Positions 35,541 to 44,660 of a DNA stretch of 64,000 nucleotides are shown in pieces (position 1 is the first letter of the stretch; every line of letters starts with the position of its first letter). This DNA comes from Bacteroidota bacterium. GTDB taxonomy: Bacteria; Bacteroidota; Bacteroidia; 2-12-FULL-35-15. The notes beneath the pieces were generated by a model. The model ran no database searches. It had not been told where the DNA came from and was given only the letters and a program-made list of their open reading frames with translations. Both the position numbers and the translations under genes were made by a program. The stretch covers positions 45,199 to 109,198 of the forward strand of contig JAOQAD010000032.1 in the NCBI GenBank assembly GCA_025963775.1, written 5' to 3'.

Positions 35541-36062
35541 ATGATCTCTAAAAAAGTAGAAGCCGCGCTGAACCAGCAAATAGGGCTTGAAGCCTCTTCC
35601 TCACAATATTATCTTGCCATGGCATCCTGGGCGGAAACGCAGGGCCTGGAAGGCGTTGCAGCATTCCTGTACACGCACTCGGATGAAGAAAGAATGCACA
35701 TGTTAAAGCTTGTTAAATATGTGAACGAGCGTGGCGGACGCGCATTGATCCCTGCATTGAAAGCGCAGCCGCAAAGCTTTAAATCGGTTCAGTTCGTGTT
35801 TGAAGAAGTGCTGAGCCACGAGGAGCTGGTTTCTTCGGAGATCAACAACCTGGTGGAGATCTGCCTGAAAGAAAAAGATTATACAACCCATAACTTCCTG
35901 CAGTGGTATGTATCCGAACAGATCGAAGAAGAGTCGTTGTCGCGCCGCGTGCTCGATAAGCTTAAATTCATCGGTAATGATAAGGCCGGCCTGTATTTCT
36001 TCGACCGCGACCTTGGCAGCATGTCGGGAGGGGAAGTGCCTATCCAAAAAGGAACAAACTAA
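35541..36062 (+). CDS. ftnA: Ferritin (non-haem, FtnA type)
   Basis: A 173-residue iron-storage protein forming 24-subunit shells with a ferroxidase centre. Ligand residues sit in NQQIGLEASSSQYYLAMASW (E17-type), HSDEERMHMLKLVKYVNERG (the E-x-x-H pair), and WYVSEQIEEESLSRRVLDKL. No signal peptide. The length is typical of bacterial ferritin. The stop codon shares a base with the start of the M28 peptidase gene (TAATG), so translation is coupled. Confidence 0.93.
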   Translation: MISKKVEAALNQQIGLEASSSQYYLAMASWAETQGLEGVAAFLYTHSDEERMHMLKLVKYVNERGGRALIPALKAQPQSFKSVQFVFEEVLSHEELVSSEINNLVEICLKEKDYTTHNFLQWYVSEQIEEESLSRRVLDKLKFIGNDKAGLYFFDRDLGSMSGGEVPIQKGTN

Positions 36063-37009
36063 TGAAAAAACTGATCAGCATTTTATTGATCATGAATGGG
36101 ATCTGCGGAATGGCGGATCCCATTCCTGTTTTGGGCGACAGCGTAAAGGCCGACAAAGCCCGCATCATGGCGCACCTGCAGTTCCTTGCCGGATCGGCCC
36201 AGGCGCGGTATGATGGAAACGTGAAGCGCCTCGATGAGTGTGCAGCATACATTTTAAATGAGTTTAAAAAACTCAGCGACCATGTGGAGGAACAGAAGTA
36301 CATGGTTGGCGCAAAGGAATATAAAAATGTGATCTGCTCCTTCGGCCCGCGTGATGGGGCGCGCATCATTGTCGGCGCACATTACGATGTATGCGATGTG
36401 CAGCCGGGCGCAGACGACAATGCAAGCGGTGTTGCAGGCCTGCTCGAGATCGCGCGTATGCTGAAGAATGAAAGCGGCACATTAAAATACCGCATCGACC
36501 TTGTTGCCTACACACTGGAGGAGCCGCCCAATTTCCGTACAGAAAATATGGGAAGCGCCGTGCATGCAAAAATGCTGCACGACCAGCATATACAGGTGAA
36601 AGCAATGATCTGCCTCGAGATGATCGGTTATTTTTCCGATCAGCCGCATTCGCAGGAATACCCTGCCGGGATCATGAAACTGTTCTATCCTACCAAGGCG
36701 AATTATATTGCTGTTATCGGGAAAGTGGGACAGGGAAAGACTACGAGGAAGATCAAAAGGAACATAAAAAGGAATGCGGATATCCGCAGCATTTCACTGA
36801 ATGCGCCTGCATTTATCCCGGGAATAGATTTTTCGGATCACCTCAACTACTGGAAATACGGCTACGTAGCGGTAATGATCACCGACACTTCCTTTTACCG
36901 GAATGCCAATTATCATGAGAAGACAGATACCATCAGCACGCTTGATATTGATAAAATGGCGGAAGTGATAAAGGGTGTGTTTGCTTCGATAATACAGATC
37001 GTGAATTGA
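36062..37009 (+). CDS. Exported M28-family zinc aminopeptidase
   Basis: A 315-residue peptidase with an N-terminal signal-like segment (MKKLISILLIMNGICGMADP). Zinc-site blocks of M28: GAHYDVCDVQPGADDNASGV (first H and bridging D), AYTLEEPPNF (catalytic and zinc glutamates) and SDHLNYWKYGYVAVMITDTS with YHEKTDTIS (last D/H). It probably removes N-terminal residues from peptides in the periplasm. It overlaps ferritin by one base. Confidence 0.87.
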   Translation: MKKLISILLIMNGICGMADPIPVLGDSVKADKARIMAHLQFLAGSAQARYDGNVKRLDECAAYILNEFKKLSDHVEEQKYMVGAKEYKNVICSFGPRDGARIIVGAHYDVCDVQPGADDNASGVAGLLEIARMLKNESGTLKYRIDLVAYTLEEPPNFRTENMGSAVHAKMLHDQHIQVKAMICLEMIGYFSDQPHSQEYPAGIMKLFYPTKANYIAVIGKVGQGKTTRKIKRNIKRNADIRSISLNAPAFIPGIDFSDHLNYWKYGYVAVMITDTSFYRNANYHEKTDTISTLDIDKMAEVIKGVFASIIQIVN

Positions 37010-37050
37010 TACGAATTTACTAATCTGGGTGCACCAACCCGCACCGAGGA

Positions 37051-37145
37051 TATTAGCGTCAGTTCGAGTAGCGAGGTATGAGCATATCGAGAACAAGCCC
37101 ACGCGCTTTCTCGATACTCTCCCTTCGGTCGAACTCGAAATGACG
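37051..37145 (+). repeat. 95-bp dispersed palindromic repeat, copy 2
   Basis: About 95% identical, in inverted orientation, to 21128-21222. It lies between the convergent M28 peptidase and metX genes; its edge comes within 10 bp of the metX stop. Confidence 0.85.
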
Positions 37146-37154
37146 GCGCACAGA

Positions 37155-38162
37155 TCAGCGATCCGCACCAATCGCTTCACCAATCAACTTTCCTTCGATC
37201 AAAAAGCCATCGTGCCCGAAGGGCGAATCGATCTCCACGAATGTTGAGTCGGGAATGTGCTTCGCCATAAACTTCTGCTCATTCACCGGGCAGAGCTGAT
37301 CGCTGGAGATGCCAATGATAATGGTTTTTACCTTAATGCTTTTCAGCACCTCCTCCACCGCCCCGCGGTTGCGTGCAATGTTGTGGGAATCCATTGCCTT
37401 GCCAAGGATCCAGTAGCTGAACACATTGAAGCGCTTCACTAATTTTTCTCCCTGGTAATGAATGTATGAGCTTGCTTTGAAGTGATCGAGCTTGTGCTCA
37501 TCATCTGTTTGTGTTTTTACAAAGGCACTGTAGTTCCTGTAAGTAAGCATTCCTATTGCACGTGCGGCCTTCAATCCTGCTGCACCTGCATTCGGGCTCA
37601 TCTCTTTCCAGGTAGGGTCTGCTTCTATCGCAAGGCGCTGCGCGGTGTGGATCGCGATGCCCCAGGCCGATTCCTGCGGGCTGGTGGCCACAAGCACCAT
37701 TTTATCAAACACCTGCGGCTCCATCAGCACCCATTCGAGCGCCTGGTAGCCGCCCATGGAACCGCCCACTACCGTTTGAATTTTTTCGATCTGTAAATGC
37801 TTGCGCAGGATGATGTGCGCCTGCACCATGTCGCGGACGGTTACCTGCGGGAACGTGCTGAAATAGGGTTTGCCTGTTTCGGTGCTTACGCTCAGTGGCC
37901 CTGAAGAACCATAACAGGAGCCCATGATGTTGGCGCAGATGATGAAATACCTGGAAGGGTCGTATCTTTTTCCTTCTCCAACAAGCGAATCCCACCAGTC
38001 GGCCACATCGCTGTTTGCCGTAAGCGCATGGCAGAACCACACAATATTGCTCTTATCTGCATTGAGCTGTCCGTAGGTGTGATAGACCACATCCAGCGAA
38101 GCAAGCAGCTGCCCGCTTTCGAGGCGGATGGGCTCGCGGTATGTGAAGAAGTGTTTGTTCAT
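37155..38162 (-). CDS. metX: Homoserine O-acyltransferase (MetX)
   Basis: A 335-residue alpha/beta-hydrolase that acylates homoserine, the first committed step to methionine. Nucleophile elbow GGSMGGYQALEW; SSGPLSVSTETGKPYFSTFP and VTVRDMVQAH; catalytic Asp in GISSDQLCPV and His in SPFGHDGFLI. Acetyl-CoA is the usual donor for this fold (succinyl-CoA cannot be excluded). The start is taken as ATG 38162 (MNKHFFTYREPIRLESGQ); an ATG 8 codons further up is possible. metZ is about 1 kb away on the other strand. Confidence 0.92.
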   Translation of the reverse strand: MNKHFFTYREPIRLESGQLLASLDVVYHTYGQLNADKSNIVWFCHALTANSDVADWWDSLVGEGKRYDPSRYFIICANIMGSCYGSSGPLSVSTETGKPYFSTFPQVTVRDMVQAHIILRKHLQIEKIQTVVGGSMGGYQALEWVLMEPQVFDKMVLVATSPQESAWGIAIHTAQRLAIEADPTWKEMSPNAGAAGLKAARAIGMLTYRNYSAFVKTQTDDEHKLDHFKASSYIHYQGEKLVKRFNVFSYWILGKAMDSHNIARNRGAVEEVLKSIKVKTIIIGISSDQLCPVNEQKFMAKHIPDSTFVEIDSPFGHDGFLIEGKLIGEAIGADR

Positions 38163-38281
38163 TTTGCTGAGAGTAAATTTAGCCATTTCCCCGACAAAAC
38201 AGCTTAAGCTTTTATTATCTTCTCTCATCATATCCTAAAAAAACGATTAAATTTATTGCATAATCGAAATCAAAAACCGGG

Positions 38282-38683
38282 ATGTCAAAAAAACTACTAT
38301 TACTCATACTTATTCCTATTGTAATAATTGCCCTTGCCGGGATCATCGGTGTTGCGGGCAAGTCGGGTGACGTACAAAAGATAAAAGAAAATCCGGCGCA
38401 AACAACAGGCACTATTGTTGAATCCGATAACCTGAACGAATACAACACCAATGGCTGCTGGATCTATTTCGAGTACGCTGTTAACGGTAAAACATACAAG
38501 CATTGTCAGAAATACCACGGCTGGAAAAAAGAAGATAATTATTTTCTTAAGTGCAGTTTTCCGGTGGTCTATTGCGTTGACGATCCTGACTTAAGCCGCT
38601 TGCTGATCATTGCAGATGAATACGAAGAATTTGAGCTCGTACAGCCCGACAGCCTGAAAAAGTACAACGGAAGAATACTGTAA
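38282..38683 (+). CDS. Small membrane-anchored protein, unknown function
   Basis: A 133-residue protein with one N-terminal membrane helix (about 5-24, LLLLILIPIVIIALAGIIGV) and a soluble domain with aromatic strands (NGCWIYFEYAVNGKTYKHCQ, KYHGWKKEDNYF, FPVVYCVDDPDLSRLLI). The shape resembles DUF3592-like exported domains but is not a firm match. It has 119 bp to the divergent metX. Confidence 0.62.
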   Translation: MSKKLLLLILIPIVIIALAGIIGVAGKSGDVQKIKENPAQTTGTIVESDNLNEYNTNGCWIYFEYAVNGKTYKHCQKYHGWKKEDNYFLKCSFPVVYCVDDPDLSRLLIIADEYEEFELVQPDSLKKYNGRIL

Positions 38684-38715
38684 CGTCCGGGATCAGATCG
38701 GCCTGCAAAATTAAC

Positions 38716-38723
38716 TACCTTTG
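38716..38723 (+). promoter_or_regulatory. -7 promoter element of the OsmC-like gene
   Basis: TACCTTTG, exact TAnnTTTG, 20 bp before the ATG. No obvious -33 box. Confidence 0.4.
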
Positions 38724-38743
38724 AAAAACACAAAACAAGCAGC

Positions 38744-39166
38744 ATGCGAATAGAATTAAAACGGCTGGATGATGCATTTCACTTTGAAGCGGTAAGTGAA
38801 ACAGGAAATATTGCATTGATGGATGCAGGCGAAAACATCGGCGGGCACAACAAAGGCGTCCGCCCGATGCAGATGCTGATCATGGGACTTGGCGGCTGCA
38901 GCGCGATAGATGTTGTGCTGATCCTGAAAAAGCAGCGGCAGGTGGTCGAAAGCTTCGAGATCAGCATTGATGCGGAGCGTGAAAAAGACAAGGAACCATC
39001 TCTGTGGGAAGAGATCAATCTTCATTTTAAGCTGAAAGGACAGATCGATAAGGAGAAGGCTGAACGGGCCGTTCAGCTTTCGATGGAAAAATACTGCTCC
39101 GTTTCAAAAACGCTGGAGATCGCCGGAGCGAAGATCAGTTATAAAGTAAGCGTCAACGAAATTTAA
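38744..39166 (+). CDS. OsmC/Ohr-family protein
   Basis: A 140-residue OsmC-fold protein. The conserved active-site helix reads LIMGLGGCSAIDVVLILKK; the second, C-terminal cysteine lies in KYCSVSKTLE. These two cysteines are the peroxidatic/resolving pair of the family, which reduces organic hydroperoxides. The physiological substrate is uncertain, since many YhfA-type members are uncharacterised. Confidence 0.87.
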   Translation: MRIELKRLDDAFHFEAVSETGNIALMDAGENIGGHNKGVRPMQMLIMGLGGCSAIDVVLILKKQRQVVESFEISIDAEREKDKEPSLWEEINLHFKLKGQIDKEKAERAVQLSMEKYCSVSKTLEIAGAKISYKVSVNEI

Positions 39167-39183
39167 CACTAATTAAGTTCAAG

Positions 39184-39215
39184 CTCCCTCTCCTTTGGAG
39201 AGGGTTGGGGTGAGG
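39184..39215 (+). repeat. CTCCCTCTCC-type intergenic repeat overlapping the metZ leader
   Basis: CTCCCTCTCC TTTGGAGAGG followed by GTTGGGGTGAGG is a short palindrome with a G-rich tail; the sister type is CCCCTCTTGAGAGGGG with TTAGGGGTG at 17715. It ends 3 bp before the metZ ATG, so its purine-rich tail (GGGGTGAGG) occupies the ribosome-binding position. Confidence 0.65.
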
Positions 39216-39218
39216 TCT

Positions 39219-40388
39219 ATGAAAAAATTTGAAACAAACGCCATTCGCACACAGGCTGAACAAAGCTCCAACAGGGAGCATTCGGTGCCGCTGTATCTGA
39301 CTTCCAGCTTTACGTTCGAAGATGCGGAGCAGATGCGCGCGATGTTTGCTGATGAGCAGGATGGCAATATATACAGCCGCTTCACCAACCCGAACACTTC
39401 CGAGTTCATTGATAAAATGTGCGTGCTTGAGGGCGCTGAAGCGGGATTTGCAACAGCAACGGGCATGGCAGCGGTGTTTGCCAGCTTCATGGCCCTGCTG
39501 AAAAGCGGCGATCACATTCTTTCTTCGAGCTCCATCTTCGGTTCCACGCATACCGTACTTACCAAGTTTTTACCGAAATGGGGCATCAGCTGCAGCTATG
39601 CCGATGTGAACAAACCCGAAACATGGGAAAGCCTGATCAATGAAAATACAAAAATGATCTTCGTGGAAACGCCTTCCAACCCGGGGCTTGATATCATCGA
39701 CCTGCAATGGCTGGGCAATCTCGCCGGCAAGCACAAGGTTATTTTAAATGTCGACAATTGCTTTGCAACGCCTTTCATTCAGCGGCCTATCGAATTCGGG
39801 GCACACCTGGTGACGCACTCCGGCACCAAGTACCTCGACGGGCAGGGACGCGTAATGGGCGGAATTGTTGTAGGAAAAAAAGAGCTGATCAAAGAGATCC
39901 ATACCTTTTGCAGGAGCACGGGCCCGGCCTTGTCGCCCTTCAATGCCTGGACACTTTCAAAAAGCCTGGAAACGCTCGCCATCCGCATGGAACGCCATTC
40001 GCAGAACGCACACAAGCTGGCCGGACTGCTGGAAAACCACCCGGAAGTAGTGCAGGTCCGTTATCCTTTTCTCTTGTCGCACCCGCAGTTCGAGATCGCT
40101 AAAAGACAAATGAGCATGGGCGGGGGAATTGTTTCCTTTGAAATAAAAGGCGGGGTGGAAAGAGGAAGAAGGTTCCTTGATGCCCTGCAGATGTGCTCAC
40201 TTACAGCCAACCTCGGCGACACAAGGACAATTGCCACACACCCGGCTTCCACCACACATTCCAAACTAACGGCAGAAGAGCGCTTGTCGGTGGGGATCAC
40301 ACCGGGGCTGGTGCGCATCTCGGCCGGGCTGGAAAACATTATCGACATTGTTGCGGATATCGAGCAGGCGCTGGAAAGGTCGAAGTAA
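39219..40388 (+). CDS. metZ: O-acylhomoserine sulfhydrylase (MetZ-type, PLP)
   Basis: A 389-residue Cys/Met-metabolism PLP enzyme making homocysteine from an O-acylhomoserine and sulfide. The PLP lysine is K204 in THSGTKYLDGQGR, the MetZ-style wording. Other blocks: YSRFTNPNTSEF, SGDHILSSSSIFGSTH, VETPSNPGLDIIDL, and SLGDTRTI-like LTANLGDTRTIATHPAST. It pairs functionally with metX at 37155. The start is ATG 39219; an upstream TTG at 39195 falls inside the repeat and is rejected. Confidence 0.9.
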   Translation: MKKFETNAIRTQAEQSSNREHSVPLYLTSSFTFEDAEQMRAMFADEQDGNIYSRFTNPNTSEFIDKMCVLEGAEAGFATATGMAAVFASFMALLKSGDHILSSSSIFGSTHTVLTKFLPKWGISCSYADVNKPETWESLINENTKMIFVETPSNPGLDIIDLQWLGNLAGKHKVILNVDNCFATPFIQRPIEFGAHLVTHSGTKYLDGQGRVMGGIVVGKKELIKEIHTFCRSTGPALSPFNAWTLSKSLETLAIRMERHSQNAHKLAGLLENHPEVVQVRYPFLLSHPQFEIAKRQMSMGGGIVSFEIKGGVERGRRFLDALQMCSLTANLGDTRTIATHPASTTHSKLTAEERLSVGITPGLVRISAGLENIIDIVADIEQALERSK

Positions 40389-40491
40389 GGACTTTCTTAT
40401 TCGTTGAATTATTAGTACTTTCGCTCCCCGATAAATCCGTGGCTATTTTAGCAAACACAGATTCGCAATCGTTACAATTCGTAATCCGCAA

Positions 40492-40950
40492 ATGACCAAA
40501 CCGAGCTTTGACGACATATACATGGAACTGGCAGAGAACCTTGCCAGGCGCTCCCATTGCGTGAAAGCGCAGGTTGGAGCTGTCCTTACAAAAGACACCC
40601 GCATTGTTTCCCTTGGCTACAACGGCCCCCCGGCAGGTACGCATAACTGCGACATCGAATGGCCGGCGGAAGGCTGTCCGCGCGACAGCAAAGGCAGCTG
40701 CTCCCTTGCACTGCATGCCGAGCAGAATGCGATCCTGTATGCTTCCAAGAACAATGTTTCCATAGAAGGCTCCACGCTTTATGTTACACTTTCTCCCTGC
40801 ATTGCCTGCGCCCGCGTGATCTACACCACCGGCATCAGGCGCGTGATCTTCACCAATTCCTATGCAACTTTCAAAGGGCTCGCCAGCGATGAAGGCGTGG
40901 ATTTCCTCCGGAAGTTCGGCGTTACCGTGGAGCAATACAAAAAGCAATAG
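40492..40950 (+). CDS. Deoxycytidylate (dCMP) deaminase family protein
   Basis: A 152-residue zinc deaminase. HAE motif LHAEQNAILY and PCxxC motif SPCIACARVIY give the zinc ligands and catalytic glutamate. GAVLTKDTRIVSLGYNGPPA and the second zinc-type cysteine/histidine patch (THNC, EGCPRD, SKGSCSL) match dCMP deaminase (ComEB group), which supplies dUMP for thymidylate synthesis. The start codon follows an ATTCGTA-type repeat directly. Confidence 0.9.
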   Translation: MTKPSFDDIYMELAENLARRSHCVKAQVGAVLTKDTRIVSLGYNGPPAGTHNCDIEWPAEGCPRDSKGSCSLALHAEQNAILYASKNNVSIEGSTLYVTLSPCIACARVIYTTGIRRVIFTNSYATFKGLASDEGVDFLRKFGVTVEQYKKQ

Positions 40951-40996
40951 TCCGGCCCGCTCATCCTTTTTTAGAAGGATTTCCTTAATTGATGAT

Positions 40997-41004
40997 TATC
41001 TTTG
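40997..41004 (+). promoter_or_regulatory. -7 promoter element of the CTP protease gene
   Basis: TATCTTTG, exact TAnnTTTG, 29 bp before the ATG at 41033. No clear -33 partner. Confidence 0.4.
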
Positions 41005-41032
41005 CATACTTAAAAGCAAATGCATATTGAAC

Positions 41033-42634
41033 ATGAACCGTCCTAAATTCTACATATACCTTCCCATCTTCTTCGCGCTTATCCTGGTCCTCGGAATATT
41101 TATCGGCAGCACATTCGCACCCGGTGCAGGAAGCAGTGCCATCGCGGTAAGCGGGGCCAACAGCTACAACAAGGTAGACGAGATCCTGAAATACATCCAG
41201 CACGAATACGTGGATACCATCAACGATAAAAAGCTGGTGGAAAGCACGATCACATCCATGCTGCAAACCCTTGACCCGCATTCCAGCTACATTTCAGCGG
41301 ATGAGCTTGCTGCCAACAATGAGCCTTTGCAGGGAAATTTTGAAGGGATCGGCGTGGAGTTCAACATTGTGGATGATACGATCCGCGTGATCGATGCGAT
41401 TGTTGGCGGGCCTGCTGAAGCGGTGGGAATGGAAGCCGGCGACAGGATCGTAAAGGTGGATGGCAAGCCGGTGGCTGGCATCCAGATCAGCAACAAGCAG
41501 GTGATGGAACGGCTGAAAGGCGAAGGAGGAACGAAGGTAAAAGTAAGTGTGCTGCGCAGGGGCAAAAGCAAGCTGCTGGATTTCACGATCACACGCGGCA
41601 CTATTCCGATCTACAGCGTGGATGTTGCGTACATGGTCACTCCAACAACAGGCTATATCAAAATTGCGCGCTTTGCAGCCACTACTTATAATGAATACAT
41701 GGAAGCTTTTGAAAAGCTGAAAGCCAAAGGCATGCAGAACCTCGTGATCGACCTTCGCGGCAATGGCGGCGGTTACCTGAATACGGCAACAAGCATTGCG
41801 GATGAGTTCCTTGATGCAGGCAAAGGCATTTTATACACACAGGGGAAGGCCCGTCCGCGCAAGGATTACAAAGCCAGCCGCAAAGGCTCATTTGAAACCG
41901 GCAAGCTGGTGGTACTGATCGATGACGGCTCTGCATCGGCAAGCGAGATCCTCGCCGGTGCGCTGCAGGACAATGACCGCGCTACGATCGTAGGAAGGCG
42001 TTCCTTCGGGAAAGGGCTGGTGCAGGAACAAAGCGAATTCAGCGACGGATCGGCCATGCGCCTGACCATTGCCCGCTATTACACGCCTTCCGGGCGCTGC
42101 ATCCAGAAGCCTTACAACGGTGATATTGAAGCCTATTACAGCGAGGAATACGACCGCTACAAAAGCGGCGAGCTGGAGAATGCCGACAGCATAAAGGTTG
42201 CAGACTCACTGAAATACAGAACACTTTCAGGCCGCATTGTTTATGGCGGAGGCGGCATTACACCTGATGTATTCGTACCGCTGGACACAAGCGGGCGCTC
42301 GCATTACCTGAGCGAAGTGTTGTTCAACGGCCTTGTAAATGACTTTGCATTTGCCTACGCTGACAAGGAACGCTTAAAGCTGAAAGGCTATAAAACAGCG
42401 GAGAATTATGGTAAGCTGTTCAATGTGGATGCGAATATCCTGGAGCAATTTGCGGCTTATGCCGAGAAGAACGGCGTGAAGCGGAACGAGCAGCAGATCA
42501 AACAATCGGAAACCATCCTGAAAAATCAGCTGAAGGCATTGATCGCGCGGAACATCTGGAACAACGAAGGGTTTTACCCGGTTTTCCAGGCGCAGGACAA
42601 TGTGCTTAAAAAGGCGCTGGAGGTGTTGAAGTAA
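41033..42634 (+). CDS. ctpA: S41-family C-terminal processing protease
   Basis: A 533-residue periplasmic serine protease. An N-terminal membrane anchor (about 5-25), a helical lead (YIQHEYVDTINDKKLVESTI), a PDZ domain (about 100-180: FEGIGVEFNIVDDTIRV, AGDRIVKVDGKPV), and a protease core with the Ser-Lys dyad S302 (GSASASEI) and K327 (SFGKGLVQ), spaced 25 residues apart as in plant D1 protease. It probably trims or degrades envelope proteins. The start is ATG 41033; a frame reading back into the deaminase gene is rejected. Confidence 0.93.
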   Translation: MNRPKFYIYLPIFFALILVLGIFIGSTFAPGAGSSAIAVSGANSYNKVDEILKYIQHEYVDTINDKKLVESTITSMLQTLDPHSSYISADELAANNEPLQGNFEGIGVEFNIVDDTIRVIDAIVGGPAEAVGMEAGDRIVKVDGKPVAGIQISNKQVMERLKGEGGTKVKVSVLRRGKSKLLDFTITRGTIPIYSVDVAYMVTPTTGYIKIARFAATTYNEYMEAFEKLKAKGMQNLVIDLRGNGGGYLNTATSIADEFLDAGKGILYTQGKARPRKDYKASRKGSFETGKLVVLIDDGSASASEILAGALQDNDRATIVGRRSFGKGLVQEQSEFSDGSAMRLTIARYYTPSGRCIQKPYNGDIEAYYSEEYDRYKSGELENADSIKVADSLKYRTLSGRIVYGGGGITPDVFVPLDTSGRSHYLSEVLFNGLVNDFAFAYADKERLKLKGYKTAENYGKLFNVDANILEQFAAYAEKNGVKRNEQQIKQSETILKNQLKALIARNIWNNEGFYPVFQAQDNVLKKALEVLK

Positions 42635-44176
42635 TTATCTCAGCAGCGTCAGGAAGCCTTTGAGCTTTTTTCCGTCGGCCTTTGCAATGTAGTAATACGT
42701 TCCATCGGAACATAAAGCTCCGGTGCGGGTTTTACCGTTCCAATGCTTGTTCCTGTCGGTGCTCGTAAAGAGAAGCTCTCCCCACCTGTTATAGATCAGG
42801 ATCTCATAATTTTTAATGCAGCTGCCCACCGTAAGCATGAACAGGTCATTCACGCCATCGGTATTCGGAGTAAATACATTTGGCACCAGCAGATCGGTCC
42901 CTTCGCAGGGAGGCCGCTGATCGGGTGAAGGGCTGCAATCCGTATTTTCGGAAAGGACCCGGTTTGTGAACACTACCGTTACCGGCAGCTGTGGCATCGA
43001 ATCCTGCGGAACAAGCACCTGCACGGTGGAAGGAGAATAGGTAATGGTATCCCATGATACCTGGCCCATATCGCAGTCGTATTTACCGAAAGAATCCGTC
43101 TTAATAAGGGATGCCGACGAAAATGTACTGTTGAGAAGCGCATAGCTGCCATCAGAGGTGGTTTCAGCGACAGCGCCAACAGAATAATTCAGATTGTACG
43201 CTTTCATCCAGAGGATGTCACCGCTATTGTTGACCGAAGCCAGGCCGGGCGCCGAACCTGCAGCAGAAAGAATATAACCCCCGCTTCCTTTTCTTTTAAT
43301 GGAAAATGCGGAATAAATTCCGAACGTGTTACTGTAGCATTTCACCCAGCTGACCAGGCCCGCAACCGTAACCTTTACAATAGCAATATTACCTGTTACC
43401 GTACCGCAGGCAACAAAGCTTCCATCGGCTGATTCTGCCACGTCATAAAAAGCCCCTGCTTCGGAAGTGAAGGTATCTTCCCATGTAATGCCAAAATTGG
43501 AATCCAGCTTCAGCAGAAAAGGATAATCGGTGCCGCCTGCGACAATATAGCCGCCACCTGTTGCTTCATAAATAGCGTATGCACAGCTCCAGGCACCCGA
43601 CGGTACGGAAAAGATCCGCCCGGCGAGCGGAGTTCCATTGCTGTCCGTTTTCAGCAGGTATGCCGATTGCAGCCCCGATGCCATCGTAGAACCCGCAACA
43701 ATAAAGCTGTTATCAGAGGTTTGCCGCACACAATAAGCTGCGCTTGTTCCTACGCCGGGATATAATTTCGACCAGCTTACATTCCCGGCTGCGTCGGTCC
43801 TGATCAGACAGATCGTTTGGTTGCCATTGAGTGGATAAAGGCAGGTAGCAACGATATAGCCATTGTCGGAACACTGGAAAACGGAACAGCCGTCGCGCGG
43901 TTTTGTTGAATAACCCGACTTCGTATATTCTTTGAGCCATTGTGTTACGCCGGCAGCGTCCACCTTGATGAGGTATCCTTTGCTTAGGCCGGTTTCAACA
44001 TCCATTTCATACACCGCATCAGAAGAAATGATATAGCCGCCATCAGAAGTCTGCTGGAAATTATGCATTGAATACTCGTTCCAGATATCGAAGTTCTTTA
44101 CAAACGTTACAGGCGCTTGTGAAAAGACGTTAAAGTGAACAAGGGCAGCGAAAAGGAATAGTTGAAAAGATTTCAT
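42635..44176 (-). CDS. Secreted protein with type B T9SS sorting domain
   Basis: A 513-residue exported protein. Signal peptide 1-20 (ends VFSQA). The body consists of repeated propeller-like segments (GYIISSDAVY, GYIVATCLYPLNG, SFIVAGSTM, GYIVAGGTDYPF, SFVACGTVTG), six or more units. The C-terminal 85 residues are a gliding-motility-associated type B domain: VPNVFTPNTDGVNDLFMLTV, YEILIYNRWGELLFTS, and the end YYYIAKADGKKLKGFLTLLR. It is exported by the type IX system to the surface or medium. Function unknown. Confidence 0.88.
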   Translation of the reverse strand: MKSFQLFLFAALVHFNVFSQAPVTFVKNFDIWNEYSMHNFQQTSDGGYIISSDAVYEMDVETGLSKGYLIKVDAAGVTQWLKEYTKSGYSTKPRDGCSVFQCSDNGYIVATCLYPLNGNQTICLIRTDAAGNVSWSKLYPGVGTSAAYCVRQTSDNSFIVAGSTMASGLQSAYLLKTDSNGTPLAGRIFSVPSGAWSCAYAIYEATGGGYIVAGGTDYPFLLKLDSNFGITWEDTFTSEAGAFYDVAESADGSFVACGTVTGNIAIVKVTVAGLVSWVKCYSNTFGIYSAFSIKRKGSGGYILSAAGSAPGLASVNNSGDILWMKAYNLNYSVGAVAETTSDGSYALLNSTFSSASLIKTDSFGKYDCDMGQVSWDTITYSPSTVQVLVPQDSMPQLPVTVVFTNRVLSENTDCSPSPDQRPPCEGTDLLVPNVFTPNTDGVNDLFMLTVGSCIKNYEILIYNRWGELLFTSTDRNKHWNGKTRTGALCSDGTYYYIAKADGKKLKGFLTLLR

Positions 44177-44230
44177 GCTCTTTCTTTGAAAGCAAGACGC
44201 AGAAATTCGGAAAAGGTTGTTCCGGCAAAT

Positions 44231-44268
44231 AAAAAAGGCTGCTTCTTTGCAGAAGCAGCCTTTTTTAT
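44231..44268 (-). terminator. Intrinsic terminator of the small lipoprotein gene
   Basis: AAAAAAGGCTGCTTCT / AGAAGCAGCCTTTTTT with a short TTGC loop: a 16-bp stem including A/T flanks, 16 bp after the stop at 44284 on the minus strand. It also separates that gene from the T9SS cargo gene. Confidence 0.92.
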
Positions 44269-44283
44269 AAGAATTTCAATTTA

Positions 44284-44502
44284 CTATTTTTTCTCCTCTG
44301 TTGTTGCAGGTGCTGCAACTGAATCAGTAGTTGCCGGAGCAGCTGTTGAATCCATAGTCATTGTCTGGCTTGCAGCATTGAATAAAGAATCCATTTTAGC
44401 TTTTGCATCAGCTTCCTGTTTAGCTCTTTCTTCAGCGCTTGGTCCGCAAGCTACAAAGCACATTGTGCCTGCTACGAACAATAAGGTAAATAATTTTTTC
44501 AT
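44284..44502 (-). CDS. Small Ala/Thr-rich lipoprotein
   Basis: A 72-residue predicted lipoprotein: signal MKKLFTLLFVAGTMCFVAC with lipobox FVAC, then a charged helix (EERAKQEADAKAKMDSLF) and a low-complexity tail with two near repeats (TAAPATTDSVAAPATTEEKK). No fold is recognised. Its own promoter and strong terminator suggest an abundant monocistronic transcript. The start is ATG 44502. Confidence 0.72.
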   Translation of the reverse strand: MKKLFTLLFVAGTMCFVACGPSAEERAKQEADAKAKMDSLFNAASQTMTMDSTAAPATTDSVAAPATTEEKK

Positions 44503-44542
44503 TTTGTTTGTTTGTTTTGAGTTAGTACTAGTATCTGGAGCG

Positions 44543-44550
44543 CAAAGGTA
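44543..44550 (-). promoter_or_regulatory. -7 promoter element of the small lipoprotein gene
   Basis: The minus strand reads TACCTTTG (exact TAnnTTTG), 40 bp upstream of the start. A TTTG lies 15 bp further up, slightly closer than the usual spacing. Confidence 0.5.
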
Positions 44551-44660
44551 GCCAAAAACGCCTATCAAAAAAATTGATAATCAGTTTTTAAGCTTTTCTT
44601 TAAACATCAAAATGTTGAAAACCCCGAATTGTGCAGTTTAAAATGGTGTTATTTTATGCC

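Noticed and set aside
39195..39218. Earlier TTG start for metZ
   Set aside because: These codons lie inside an intergenic repeat; the ATG at 39219 gives the normal MetZ N-terminus.
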